Shown here one piece after another: positions 24,613-36,582 of a DNA stretch of 64,000 nt (the stretch's first letter is position 1; every line of letters begins with the position of its first letter). The notes below the pieces were generated by a model, which was given only the letters and a program-made list of their open reading frames with translations, was not told the origin of the DNA and made no database searches. The translations under genes were made by a program, and so were the position numbers. This DNA comes from Plasmodium brasilianum (taxonomy: Eukaryota > Apicomplexa > Aconoidasida > Haemosporida > Plasmodiidae), in assembly GCF_023973825.1 (NCBI RefSeq), contig NC_090126.1, forward strand, positions 310,001-374,000, given 5' to 3'.

Positions 24613-26065
24613 TATTTCAACAGAGTTATAATAATAAATTACTACTTTTCCTTATTTTTTTTTTTTTTTTGTCCTTAACATTCACTTAATATTTTAATCC
24701 TCAATTTTTTTTTTTTCCTTTGAGAATGTTGTTTATGAATTAAAAGACCCAACACACCAATAATTGTATTTTATTTTCTATCAAATCATGGCTGATATTA
24801 TAAAATATTATATAAAAGAAAAAAAGTTTTAATTTACTTAAATTTTTCATAATTTTATCTCATACTATCAAAATTTAATGAAAAGCTCAACATGATTCAA
24901 TATAAGTGTTAGCATATAATAATTTATTTGCTTTTATCTACCCTTATTAAAATTTTTGTTAAAACTTAGTTTTTTCCTTTTTTTCTTAAAAAATGCAAGT
25001 TAACCCATATATAGCCTTCATGCACATGTATATTTTATTAAAAATGAGTGAAAAATAAAAAAAAAAAAAAAAAAAGTAAAACAAGAAAATATTAAAATAT
25101 GAAAAAAATATGAAACTACGGAAGTGGGGAAATGTCAAAAATCATAACAGCGAAATGGCCGGAGGTGAAAACGAAAACATTGTAAAATTTTGAAATGAAT
25201 TTACAATTTCCATAAGTTTAACATATATTTACACATAACTGTGAAATTTAAATTATTAAGTATGTTCTTGTCGGGAATAAATTATGCTATAATCTAATCA
25301 TTAAAAATTACTTATAATCACACTTTTCATTCATACTAGTAAATGGAAGTGACTATAAAAAAGTTTGTTCAAATAATATTGTCAAAGAAAAATTAAACTT
25401 AATTTTGCTAAATTTTCCTATTTATATCTTTTATTATTTCGTCACTTCGTTTCCTTCTGTATTTTTCCATTTTCCTGCCTAAAACTATAATATTCTTTTT
25501 CTGTAATTTACTAAAAAATAAAAAAAGGTACATTTATAGTAGGAATAAAGATTATACAATTATTACAGAACAACATATTATAAAAACACAAACGGAATAC
25601 AAAAAATATAAGGATAAAGGGAAAAACAGAAAGATTAACGTCTCATATTTTATAAAATAAAACTTAATATACATACAACAAATTTGATATGGATTATTTA
25701 ACATAAAACTATGTACAGTATTGTATGCACATAATAATACTATGCTTTCAAAATTCGCATTTTAATAATTATAAGAATAAGAACATTAGGATAGTAGATC
25801 CTCTCTGTCAACACGTTTTTTAATATATATATATGTATTTTTTTTTTTTTTTTATTTATATATGCATATGCAGGTACATATGTATATTTAAATACATTCA
25901 TTCATGCGTACGAATTCCCCTTGATAGTAAATACTAACATAAGGAAGAGAGGCTTGACTAAAATGGTTTGCTTAAATACACATATTAAACGAAATGAATA
26001 GCTCACATATATGTGAATATGAATCATGTCAATATAAGCACTTTAATATAAATATAAAATTATTA
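24613..26065. other. Intergenic, no gene seen
   Basis: About 1.45 kb between the start of the acidic-protein gene and the stop of the DEAD-box gene at 26066. It contains T runs (24654-24670) and an A run at 25055-25075. No coding signal seen on either strand. Confidence 0.55.
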
Positions 26066-27300
26066 CTATTTGATCCATGGTATTTTTCTATTTTTCCTTA
26101 TGATACTTTTTTTTTCATTAATTATTGGAGGTAACTCAATTAATGTATTAATATCTAGCATTTTTTTCTTATACTCAGAATTGGAAGACTTAAATAATTT
26201 TATTATTTTATTTACATGCGTGCTACAAATATCTGCAATAAAACCTTCATCGCATTTTGCTGTATCTCCGACAATCTGAAAGAATAATTATATATGTTAT
26301 ATAAGATTATTTAAAAAAAAAAAAAAAAAAAAAACTAAGCAATTTTTTTTATTTTTTTTAATATAAATTATCTTACATTTGATATGTTTTTAATCCCCGT
26401 CGTAGCTTTCAAAAAATTAATAATGTCATCCTTGTTTTTTATTACCTGCTCAAAAATATGAAAGGTTAAAATGAATATTAAAAATTGTGGATGTACATAT
26501 GTATATACACGTATATAATATATGTATATTTAGTATAAATATCATACATATATTTGTGCACATAAAAAAAAAAAAACCGAAAAGAACAAAAATACAAATG
26601 TAGAACTCTACAGAAGATGAAATATTCCGCAACAGTTCACAATTTTTTACCTCAAAAAATGGATCCTTTATTAAAATGGCAATGTAATTTTTTTTTCCTG
26701 ATAGCAGCGAAACGTTGTAACTTTTTCTGTCAAATTTTAATAAAACAGATAGTATTTGAGCAATAATTTTTGTATCATGTTCTTTTAGTAATTCTTTTGA
26801 TTTATTATTAAGGAATTCATATTTCTCTGGTTCTATTTTCATTATGGTTTCTAAAAAAATTAAAAATAAAAAATGAAATTATTTTGTATGTACCGAAAAT
26901 TTTATAATGTATAATTAAGAATAAATTGCTTTTAAATAACGCAGTGCTATCATTTATATTTACAATTCTATCGTTGAATATTGTATAAACAAGTGCATCA
27001 CTCGTAAATTCTAAAGTTGTAACTTCTTTTTGTATATATATATATATATTGATAGATAGATAGATATATATATATATATTTAAACCTGTTAAGGTGTCTA
27101 CAGAAAATTTAAATACTTCTTCTATATGCGGACATAGAATAACCTGAAAGTTATTTTTTGTATACTTCTTTATTTTATCCATACTCTTATATTCATATTT
27201 ATGGTACATGGTTAGACATACTCCCTTCTCTTTTGCTCTTCCTGTTCTTCCTGATCTTTAGACAAAATGGGATTCAAATTATATATGTTAAAAGGAAGCG

Positions 27301-27337
<37 letters not shown>

Positions 27338-29516
27338 ATACACTTGTGCATTGTAAAATTCTTCTAAGGCATGCACAAAATTGTACATGTTGTTAACCTG
27401 TGTACATAATCATATGGAGACGTCGGAGGTGAATAATTCAGAACGAAAATTACATTATCTATATCTATTCCTCTACTCACTATGTCTGTTGTAATAAGAA
27501 TAGTTTTTTTCCCTAATTTAAATAAGTTTATATTTTCATTTTTCTGCTCCGTTAATAATTCTGCATGCATCATAACAGAATGGGGTTTCAGAAAAGAATT
27601 TTCATGCAACTTTTCCACCTTCATTAAAAATTAGAAAAATTAAATGATATTCAATTCATTTATTGAAATATTGATACGAACAACTTTAAACATATGCAGA
27701 TATACCTAATGAAACGCACATATATACATATATATACTTGGGGTTATATATGCAGTTGGAACTGAAGACACACATAATAAAATTAAAAACACTCACAAAG
27801 TAAGACATATGTTTGTCATAACTCAATATGCTACATATTTTTATTATATTAGCGTTCCTTTTTATATGTAATTACCTCTTCTTTTGTGTTTGCAAAAATT
27901 ATGCACTTGTTTATTTTCTCTTCATTTTCTAACTCATCGCAGTCATTTCTGTTCATGTAGTCAAAAATTAATTTATTACTATCCCTTTCTTCACAATTAA
28001 TATCATTAAATATTTCGCTTTCTTCGGATTTGTTGCGATTTTTTTTTTTATTTAAAAAAAAAAACTCATTTAAAAAATATGACACATACTTATATTTTGA
28101 CGGTGTATTTATTTTACATATAAAATGAGAAATGTTTATATTACATAAGCTTGAACTCTTATTCTCTTTACTTACTAGTTGAATTATATGTTCTGAGTTT
28201 TTAAAAATAGTTGATCTTTCTACATTTATTTTATTTTGAACAATTTCTTTAAAGCCATTAATAAAATCAAAAAAAATAAAACCACTTAAATGATCATTAA
28301 TTTTTCTCTTTATTAATTCATTTACATTAGCTGTAAATAAATAAATGTTAAAATTTTCATAATTAAACTTATCAAAATTAATATCCGTTCCTCCACTTCT
28401 TATTTCCTTATATTTATCATCTAATACATTTTTTTTAAATAAAAAATTGAAGATTAACTTTCTATTTTCTATTATATAATCAAACTCATCAACAACAATT
28501 GTATCAACACAATTTAAAATGTTGTTCATAACGTTCTTTTCATTTTTTTTTTTGTTTTTGTAATTTTTTATATAATACTCCAGTTTGTTCGGAGTAGACA
28601 AAAAAAAATGTATTCCATAATTTTCTTTATACAAATCTTCATTCTTCTCATCTGTATTCTTTATGGAATACTCTTTGTCAATTATTTCATGTCTTCTGCC
28701 TTTCAGTTTTCCATAAGAATCATTATCATCAAATAAAATGCACACATTTAAATTGGGATAAATAGATAAAATATAAATATATAACTGCTTGCATAAATAA
28801 ATATTCTGCGTCAATATTAATATCTTTTTGCTGCAATGAAATTTTTCATTTAGTAATCTTTGTATTAATGGTAATAAATAGCTTAACGTCTTTCCTGTTC
28901 CTGTTTTGTTGTAGACTAGTATATGTTTGGAATTTTTTACTAAAATTTCGTTAAAAATTATATATTGATACATATACAATTTATCTATTTTTAATATATA
29001 TTTTAAGTTATTCATAATTTCTTCATCTATATTTAGTATACTCAAATCTATATTTTCATGTCTATTTAGTATTTTATTCCTTACATTATATGTGCTTTTT
29101 CCATCCATATATATCTTATTTCTGTGTTCTTCCTCCTCTTTTTTATTACTCAACTTTTTTTCGTTTTGTACCTCTTCTTTATTAGCTTTACTTTCTGAAA
29201 TATTTTCCTTCGATAATTTACTGTAAATTTTATTATTATAACTAATACTTAATCTGTTTTCTCTTATTATACTATCCCCTTTTAAAAAATCCCTGCTCAT
29301 ATTATATCTATGATGGAAAATTATGTACTCACTTCTAACATTTTTCGTAAAGATAAAATGATAAATGGGAATTTTTAAAGTAGAGTAATTACAACATTTG
29401 ACAAAGCTGTTACAAAAAGGTATTATTTGTAGCTTATTCCTACATATTAATTTTCTGTTAAAAAGAGGAAATTTTAAATAGGTATTGCTCTTCATGGCAT
29501 ATAAATGTAGTGTCAT
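26066..29516 (-). CDS. DEAD-box RNA helicase, divergent, six exons
   Basis: Minus-strand exons 29516-27876, 27618-27398, 27255-27086, 26850-26651, 26445-26377 and 26275-26066. All junctions are GT...AG with matching phases, giving 836 residues. N-terminal 50-70 residues are basic, hydrophobic and nearly acid-free, like a mitochondrial presequence. Motif I N-K-T-G-T-G-K-T is at about 203-210, the TPGRL equivalent reads T-P-N-K-L (308-312), motif II is D-E-F-D (343-346), and motif III is T-A-N (395-397) instead of S-A-T. After exon 1 come motif V (T-T-D-I-V-S-R-G-I-D-I-D) and motif VI (H-R-S-G-R-T-G-R), the latter assembled across the exon 2/3 junction, which strongly supports that splice. Motif Ia is not the usual PTRELA. 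The likely role is organellar RNA remodelling; the exact substrate is unknown. A roughly 60-residue Lys/Glu-rich insert precedes motif I. Confidence 0.9.
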
Positions 29517-30460
29517 TTTTCACTTTTCTCATCTTCATTCAAAAAAGTAATTTTTATAACACCCAAGTTTTACTTTTACTTTATTTACTCGGTTTATTAT
29601 GGTTATTCTATTCTCCTTGTTTTGTTCTTGTTCCTTCCTTGGGAATATTACCTTCTTAACACATATTACTTTTAAAGTGACATCTTTTTCATTCATTTTA
29701 TCTTCATAATATTCCCTTAATATTGTAAAAAAAAAAAAAAAAAAAAAATTCCAAATATCTCTTACTATAATAGAAAAACAACAGAAGCTTGTTTTCCTGC
29801 TTGTTCCTTATTAAAACAATATTCCATTCAAAAATAGGAAGATCTTTATATTTTCAGCTTAAATCAAAATTCACAAAAAATATTGAGTTGAAAAAGAGTA
29901 AAATGTGGTTTTTTACTTTTGCCTATACGTGTATATTTTGGCATATATATATATATATATATATATATGTATTTTCATATTTTTCTTATAATTAAAAATG
30001 AATATTATGCTAAGAAAAAAAAAGAATAATAAAACGCCTTCTACTGTTGAAGAATATTTTAAGCTGAACAATTTCACGAAAAAAAAAAATTAAATTAAAA
30101 AAATATGTGGTGTAAAAACCTTCTCCTTTTCACAGTAATCATGGATAATGTTAACAATTGCTGACATGTAATTATTTATTTTGAGTTTTATTAATATTTT
30201 TTTTTTTTTTATCTTCGGGCTTTTAAAATATAATTAATTTTTAAGTTTCTTTTTAAAGGGATATGATTCATATATAACAATACATAAAAACTGTACGCAA
30301 AAGTGATCTGTACACATATTTTTGCAATATAATTTTTATTTTTCAACCCCATTTCACGCTTCCTTAATTAATCAAAGTGTACCACGTACATTATAATATT
30401 ATTTAAAAAAATTTTCCAATATATTTCATATACGAACGTACTTACATGTAATAAAACAAA
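29517..30460. promoter_or_regulatory. Divergent intergenic region (helicase / SRAP)
   Basis: 944 bp between two divergent start codons, so both promoters should be here. Contains an A run at 29729-29748, a TA tract at 29943-29968 and a T run near 30198-30210. No specific motif could be identified; the role is inferred only from gene orientation. Confidence 0.45.
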
Positions 30461-31405
30461 ATGTGTGCACGAATACACTACAATATAGATTTGAATGTTT
30501 TGAAAAATAAGTATAACTGCAAAAAGGTGGTTAATGATGACAAGTTAAAGAAAGGAATGATCAATAAGTAAATAGAATAAAAAAAAAAAAAAAGAAAAAA
30601 AAATTCTTTTTGAGATAATACCATATATAATATCTTTTCTTATTTTATGGATTTTACAATTACATGTATTAAGCTTAGAATCAGTGTAACATACCTTATA
30701 CGCTTAAAACAATTTGTAGGAAAAATTATATACCAATCATATTTGAAAGCATTGAAAAATCTATAGCAGATGAAGAAAAGTCACCTCAAAAAATAAAAAT
30801 AATACAAGTATGTTTATGGGGAATAAATCCATTTACTTACGGAAAATTTGATAAGGATATTGCTTTGATTAATGCTAGACTAGAAACGTTGCATGAGAAA
30901 AAATCCTTCAAGTTAGAATATATTACAACAATCTAAAATGTGTTCCCATAAATATTCACATACGAGTATATATATATATATGCACATTCCATTGAACATC
31001 ATTTTAGTAAACCAATTTTTTTTTCTCTTCAGTGTTTTAATAAATAAAAATAGATGCGCTGTCATAGTTAATGGCTATTTCGAATGGATTAGCAGTGAAA
31101 GCTCCACAAAAAAGGTACCTTATTATATATTTAATGGAAAAAGCCAGAGTAAAACTCCCCCAACCGTAAAAGACGAAGAAGTAGGTGATAAAGTTAAAAA
31201 AGAAGAAAAAGAGGAAAAAGAAGATCTAGCGCAAAATATTAAAACCGAAGTGAAAAATGATGAAGAAGTTAGAAGCAATGAGGATACCATAGAGTCAATA
31301 TATAATAATTCTCATAAGAGGAAAAAAGTAGTAAAAGAAGAATCTGCAACAAAAAAAATAAAAACAGAATTGTCAAGTGAAGGTACTTTTTAAAAATAAA
31401 TTATA

Positions 31406-31437
<32 letters not shown>

Positions 31438-32530
31438 ATATATATATATATAATATATATATTATATATATATATAATATATATATAATGAATATATTTA
31501 TAAAACCATTTTACCTTTATTCATCTCTCTTAACCGTTAAATGTTTAAAATGGAACAAAATAACTTTCCCCCCTTTAAAATTAAAAGTAAGAAGATGTGC
31601 ATGTATACACATAAAAATAAACACGTAATATTATGCGGCTGGTTCCTATTTTAGTTTTATACATATTCGTAACTGTAAAATAACATATATATATATATAT
31701 ATTTTTTTTTTTATCTCCCATTCTCTATCTTTTATTTTATTTCAGAACCGTAAAAAACAAAAATATCCTGTTTTTTGCATATAATTTTCTGTTACATAGC
31801 AGAACACGAAGAAACGCATTCCTTTATTATACTTGCTGGTTAGACATTAATAAACGAACTATCATAAAAGAAAACCCAAAAAAATGACATGTATAAAAAG
31901 TGCAATGCATAAAAATGGCCAAAAGTTAATAGTAATTTCATTCTTTACTTTTTCCCTAGGTTTATATAGTATATCGAATAAGGATAAAAGTGATTGTAGG
32001 AACACGATAATTACAACTTCAAGTGAAAATACCAACTTAAAGGATATTCATGAAAGGTTATACAAATAATGCTACTTAAAAAATGCATTATACGTCCGTA
32101 CGTAACACATCTTGTTGAAAGCATTTTTCACTACTCCTCTTATGCTATCTTATATTCGTGTATTTAAGTAGTTGTATTATGATATATTATTTTTCTCTTA
32201 TTAAATTTACACGATTAGATGCCCCCTTTTGCTAAGTGAAAATTCCCTTTATTTATGGCTAGACACGGAGAAAAATTACTCAGATATAATAGAAAAAATT
32301 AAAGAGGAACATATAGAAGTTTGTAAGTTAACAATCCCACTAATAAAATACAATGAACTATACATATACATATATATATATATATATATTCATATTTATA
32401 ATTTATTTGAAATTATATAATTTTTACAGGCAACAACTTGAAATATAGGGAAGTTCAAAATTGGAAAGATTATTCAAATTACCAAAAAGAAGAAAAAGAT
32501 GATTCCATTTTAAAATATATGAAGAAATGA
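30461..32530 (+). CDS. HMCES: SRAP-domain protein (HMCES/YedK family), six exons
   Basis: Exons 30461-30567, 30720-30911, 31033-31382, 31960-32056, 32219-32322 and 32430-32530; phases agree and the protein is 316 residues. It starts M-C-A-R, so after Met removal Cys2 is N-terminal, as needed for the thiazolidine DNA-protein crosslink that SRAP proteins make with abasic sites. Other family marks are L-W-G-I-N-P (68-73), N-A-R-L-E (87-91), G-Y-F-E-W (114-118, catalytic Glu 117), T-I-I-T-T (232-236) and D-I-H-E-R (245-249, catalytic His 247). It shields abasic sites in single-stranded DNA at replication forks. Between Y-Y-I-F and G-L-Y lies about 85 residues of Lys/Glu-rich insert. The exon 3/4 junction spans a long intron (577 nt) and is the least certain, since a missing short exon is possible. 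The usual R-M-P after the His reads R-C-P. Confidence 0.9.
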
Positions 32531-33173
32531 TATTGTACTTTTAATGCATTGCCTATATATATACATAACGCACTGAATCTGAATGGTTAAGGTGCCAATG
32601 TATGTCTTGCCGTATTATATATATATATATATGCGTGCCCGTCTACATTTTCATTTATTTGCATTTATAAGAATTTTTCATTTAAATGATAAGAAACAAC
32701 TCTTTTAAGTTCTGTAATTGTTGAAATGTTTTAATTTCACATTGCTTGTGGAATGTTTTTTTTTTCTACACAAAAAATATTAAACCAATGTAGGAGGAAA
32801 AAAAAAAAAAACAATAAAAAAATTTCAAAAATGCATATCTTATAATACATACAAATATGTAAGACATATATTTTTTGTAGAAAACAATTAACATGATTCA
32901 AATACGTAAATTATAATATATTGAAAAAAAAAAAAAAAAAAGTATTTTATTATTATTTTTTCTTTTTCTTTTTCTTTCCTTTTTACATATTAAGAGGTGT
33001 TACTTTTTAATTTATTATGCTTGTTTATATATATTTGAGCTTTCTCTTACTCTTTTCACGCTTTTTCAATTCTTTCAACTGCCCTTAAACCCATTATTTC
33101 AAACATTTCAACACAATTTTTTTTTTCTTTTTAATACACATACGAAAAATTCTCAATCTGTGCTCTCACTAAA
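32531..33173. other. Convergent 3' spacer
   Basis: About 640 bp between the stops of the SRAP gene (plus) and the phosphate carrier (minus). A runs at 32800-32812 and 32925-32941 and TA repeats near 32615; nothing else seen. Confidence 0.55.
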
Positions 33174-34151
33174 TCATTTTTTAACAGCTGACCCACCACC
33201 GGATGTGCCTAATCCCATAGTAGCCTTAAAAGTATCATAGATCCACCATTGTAAACCTGTTAATGTTCCTATCATTAAAACTCTTGTACATATTCCTTTT
33301 GTAAATAAATTAAACACTCCCATTTCCTTGACAATACATGATACACCTTTACCCTTATTTTCTACTTTTCCTAATTGAGATATCATATTGTCTGCAGGAT
33401 GTGAAACAAGTGCACATATAATTCCTGATAAATATCCTGAAGCAAATGTTATACCTAATTGAGTTGTATCAGAATAAGTATTCTTAGGCTTTGTAAATAC
33501 TTTATCATACATTAATTGAACTATTTTTTCAAAAAAATAAAATTTAGCCATAGTATATGGAATCTGACGACACCATAAAGGTGTGACACTACCAAATGGA
33601 AACTTCGTTTCGCTTTTGTTTGCTAACATATAAGTAGTAGACGCAAATAATTTATTAGGAAATGTATTTACTTTACTCGTTTGCATTTTAACTTTTATCA
33701 TTTCAAATGGACATAAAAATATATCCGCTACAAATTCAGCTGAAGCTGATGCAAGTAGCCATGTTACTCCTTTATATTTATATGAATATTGTTCTCCTAA
33801 ATAATTCGAATATACATCCTTAAATATTTCATAAAAACCAAATTTAAACAATCCCTGCAGCGAGTAACCTACAAGAGTTGGAGACCATCCTAATGACAAA
33901 CTTCTAAACTTTTCTTCTTTTATTATTTTCTTTATACTTTGAAATAAATTTTTATATATTAATGGGTAACTCTGAATCCTACATTTCGTTACATCTAATG
34001 GCGTAATAACTGTATGCGTTAATCCACAAGACAACACACCACCGAACATACACTTAGCATAGTAAGATAAATTATGTTCATGCGCATGTTTTATTCTAGT
34101 TATAGGACTACATATTCTTGAATCCCATCCATTATTTTCCATCATTTTCAT
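33174..34151 (-). CDS. Mitochondrial phosphate carrier
   Basis: Single exon, 325 residues from ATG 34151. Three repeats of the mitochondrial carrier fold are visible, with signatures P-L-D-V-T-K (repeat 1), P-F-E-M-I-K (repeat 2) and a looser P-A-D-N-M-I (repeat 3). The phrases H-T-V-I-T-P-L-D-V-T-K-C-R-I-Q and L-G-W-S-P-T-L-V-G-Y-S are characteristic of the phosphate carrier (PiC) branch of SLC25. It imports phosphate with protons across the inner membrane for ATP synthesis. The C-terminus ends in a Gly/Ser-rich tail. Length is normal for the family. A TTG three codons upstream is in frame but the ATG is the natural start. From memory P. falciparum has its phosphate carrier directly upstream of a dynein heavy chain, as here. 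Confidence 0.94.
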   Translation of the reverse strand: MKMMENNGWDSRICSPITRIKHAHEHNLSYYAKCMFGGVLSCGLTHTVITPLDVTKCRIQSYPLIYKNLFQSIKKIIKEEKFRSLSLGWSPTLVGYSLQGLFKFGFYEIFKDVYSNYLGEQYSYKYKGVTWLLASASAEFVADIFLCPFEMIKVKMQTSKVNTFPNKLFASTTYMLANKSETKFPFGSVTPLWCRQIPYTMAKFYFFEKIVQLMYDKVFTKPKNTYSDTTQLGITFASGYLSGIICALVSHPADNMISQLGKVENKGKGVSCIVKEMGVFNLFTKGICTRVLMIGTLTGLQWWIYDTFKATMGLGTSGGGSAVKK

Positions 34152-34284
34152 AAATATCAAAAGAAATTTATATAAATGTCTGAAAAAATATAAATATGTG
34201 CAGAATTAAACACATAAAAAAAGTAAGAAATTATACCAATTCTTTTGACTTTATATAATTCTCACTAGTGTTATTCCTAATATG

Positions 34285-34322
<38 letters not shown>

Positions 34323-36582
34323 AGACAAATAAATAAATACATAAATCTCTTTGTATGACCTTATAAAATGATAATAACAAAAATGTCAATGAACCTTACG
34401 AGTAAAAAAATTGTCAAAGTGTAAATTATTTCAATTGTATAAATTGTACAAATTGAGAGTATAATATTTAATGAATATTATTACCTATGAATTTAAAATA
34501 TCTCAATACTCAATTGCATATATGTATATTTATTTTTTAAAAGCTAAGCTTGTTGTTTTATTCCGTTATTAATATTATTTTTTCATTTTTTTTTTTTTTT
34601 TTTTTTACCTTTATATAAATTATAACAAAAAAAAAAAAAAAAAATACAATTTTTATTTTTTATATTAGCTGAGAGGTTCAAAAAATTCTTGTACTAAGGT
34701 ATTTTATTTATTTTTTTTTAAATATGTATTTCTCATACAATTACTCAAATTTCAAGTTTATTTTTTTCATTTTGTTCCAAGTGTCCCAACGTCATTTCTT
34801 GTTTATTTTACTATATATTAAAATTTTTTTATATTTTTACCTTTTTCATGTATGTACTTTTTTTTTTTTTTTTTTATCGAAGTACGCTAAAGTTTCTGTT
34901 GCAATATTACTATACATCTGCGTACACATAGAATACATACGTACATATGTATATAATGGGTACTTTTAACTTTGCAAATAAGTCTAAATAAGTGTTTGCG
35001 CATATCATATTTTAACTTCAAGTATGGAGTTTAAACGAATCTTTCAATTTCGCATAACTTTTTAAAATTTATTGCTACCTTTTAAAAATTTAATTTTTGT
35101 TTATTATTATTCCATTCAAAAAGTCTTGTTTGTATTTCGTCTTGTCATTTTCTCCTTTTTATAAGTGCTTCTTTTTTTACCTCATACTACATTTTTGTTT
35201 TTTGTTTTTTTTAACGTAATGCCTCTTTTTTTTGCTTTTTTTTTCCTTTCTCTTTTTCACTTTCTAACCATTGCAATATCTTAACCAGCTGTTCTCCGTT
35301 TACAATTCCTGTAAATACTTCGTAGTTCACTTTTACTAATTAACAGCTATCTTTCCTGTTAATGCTACAGGTTTTCCGTACTTTTACCATTTACCTCTTT
35401 GAATACTCGCACATTTTATATATGTTTGAAGGTTCAAGTATCTTACTCATATTCGTACATGCTTTATCTTCTTAATTGTTTGCTTTTTTGGCCTTTCAGT
35501 GAATCCCATTTTTCATACATATTTCATTTTTTTTCTTCTAGCTATTCCACATTTTTGTTTAAATTCCCTTTTTAATTTTAATTCTTATTATTTGGTGTAT
35601 AATCTCATTCCAGTCTTAAATGATTCATAATATTTTTATTGCTTTTTTATTTTTTATTTTAATAATTCATTCATTTTGTACACAAATAACACTTTTTTAT
35701 TATACGCTCATTATTAAACTTTAAAATGTTTATGTTAAGACTAGAAAATACCCCTTTAAACTGCTTTAGAAGAGTGTTCAAAATTAGCAGTATATCAATA
35801 ACTCTACATGTAAAAAATTGTTATATACAAATTAGGACAATTAAAAGGATATAGTATTATAGAAAAGTTGTTAATATTTTCCTTATTCTCTTATTTTTGA
35901 CATCACTTAAAATAAGTAGCTAAGACACTTCTACAAAAGCTTTGATAAATTTCGTATGATCAGGTAATTTTATAATGAAACGTTTACAACTTAAAATAAA
36001 GGGTAAAATATAACTTAAATTAACAGATATATATATTACTTAATAACTATATAAATAAATAGGTAAAGGAATAATTATGTATGCGACAAATTGTTAAAAT
36101 TTTCTTTAGAGAAAATATTTTTCTTATTAATACTAGGTGAAAAAAAAAAAAAAAAATAGTTAGACAAAACACAGTGCACACGATTTACTATTTTTTTTTT
36201 TTTTTTTAATTTATTACTATTATTGTCATTTTACACATCCATTTTGCATATTTAAAGAGAACTTCATAATTAGATAAAAAACATAATAATTTTCCCTAAG
36301 TTGATCATTATAATATATACTAATTCACATTTATATTAATAAAAAGAAAAAAATGACAAAACATGCAAAGCGCTTATTCAGAATGAAGAAGTATGTATAT
36401 TACAGTATATGCCCTATATATTATATAGTCTATATGATTTTATAAGAATAAAAAAGAATTCTCATTTTTCTCAGACATTTCGCATCCATTAGTGAAATAC
36501 ATACACGTATATATGAATATATATATTTATATTATATACATATGGGTGTATATCCGTAGCATGCGTGTGAGTATGCTTGTAT
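34152..36582. promoter_or_regulatory. Divergent intergenic region (carrier / dynein)
   Basis: About 2.4 kb separating two divergent genes; promoters of both must lie here. It contains A runs (34289-34321 and 36140-36157) and T runs (34590-34607 and 36190-36207). The plus frame 34724-34969 is Phe/Tyr/Ile only and not a gene. No motif could be singled out. Confidence 0.45.

Noticed and set aside
31746..31890. Candidate middle exon of the SRAP gene (N-I-L-F-F-A-Y)
   Set aside because: Entering it needs a weak GTCAAG donor, and no donor within it gives the phase-1 exit needed for the next exon; left as an open question in the findings.
32575..32615. Less AT-rich patch that might be a tRNA-like sequence
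   Set aside because: No cloverleaf arms or anticodon loop could be formed; ordinary 3' flank.
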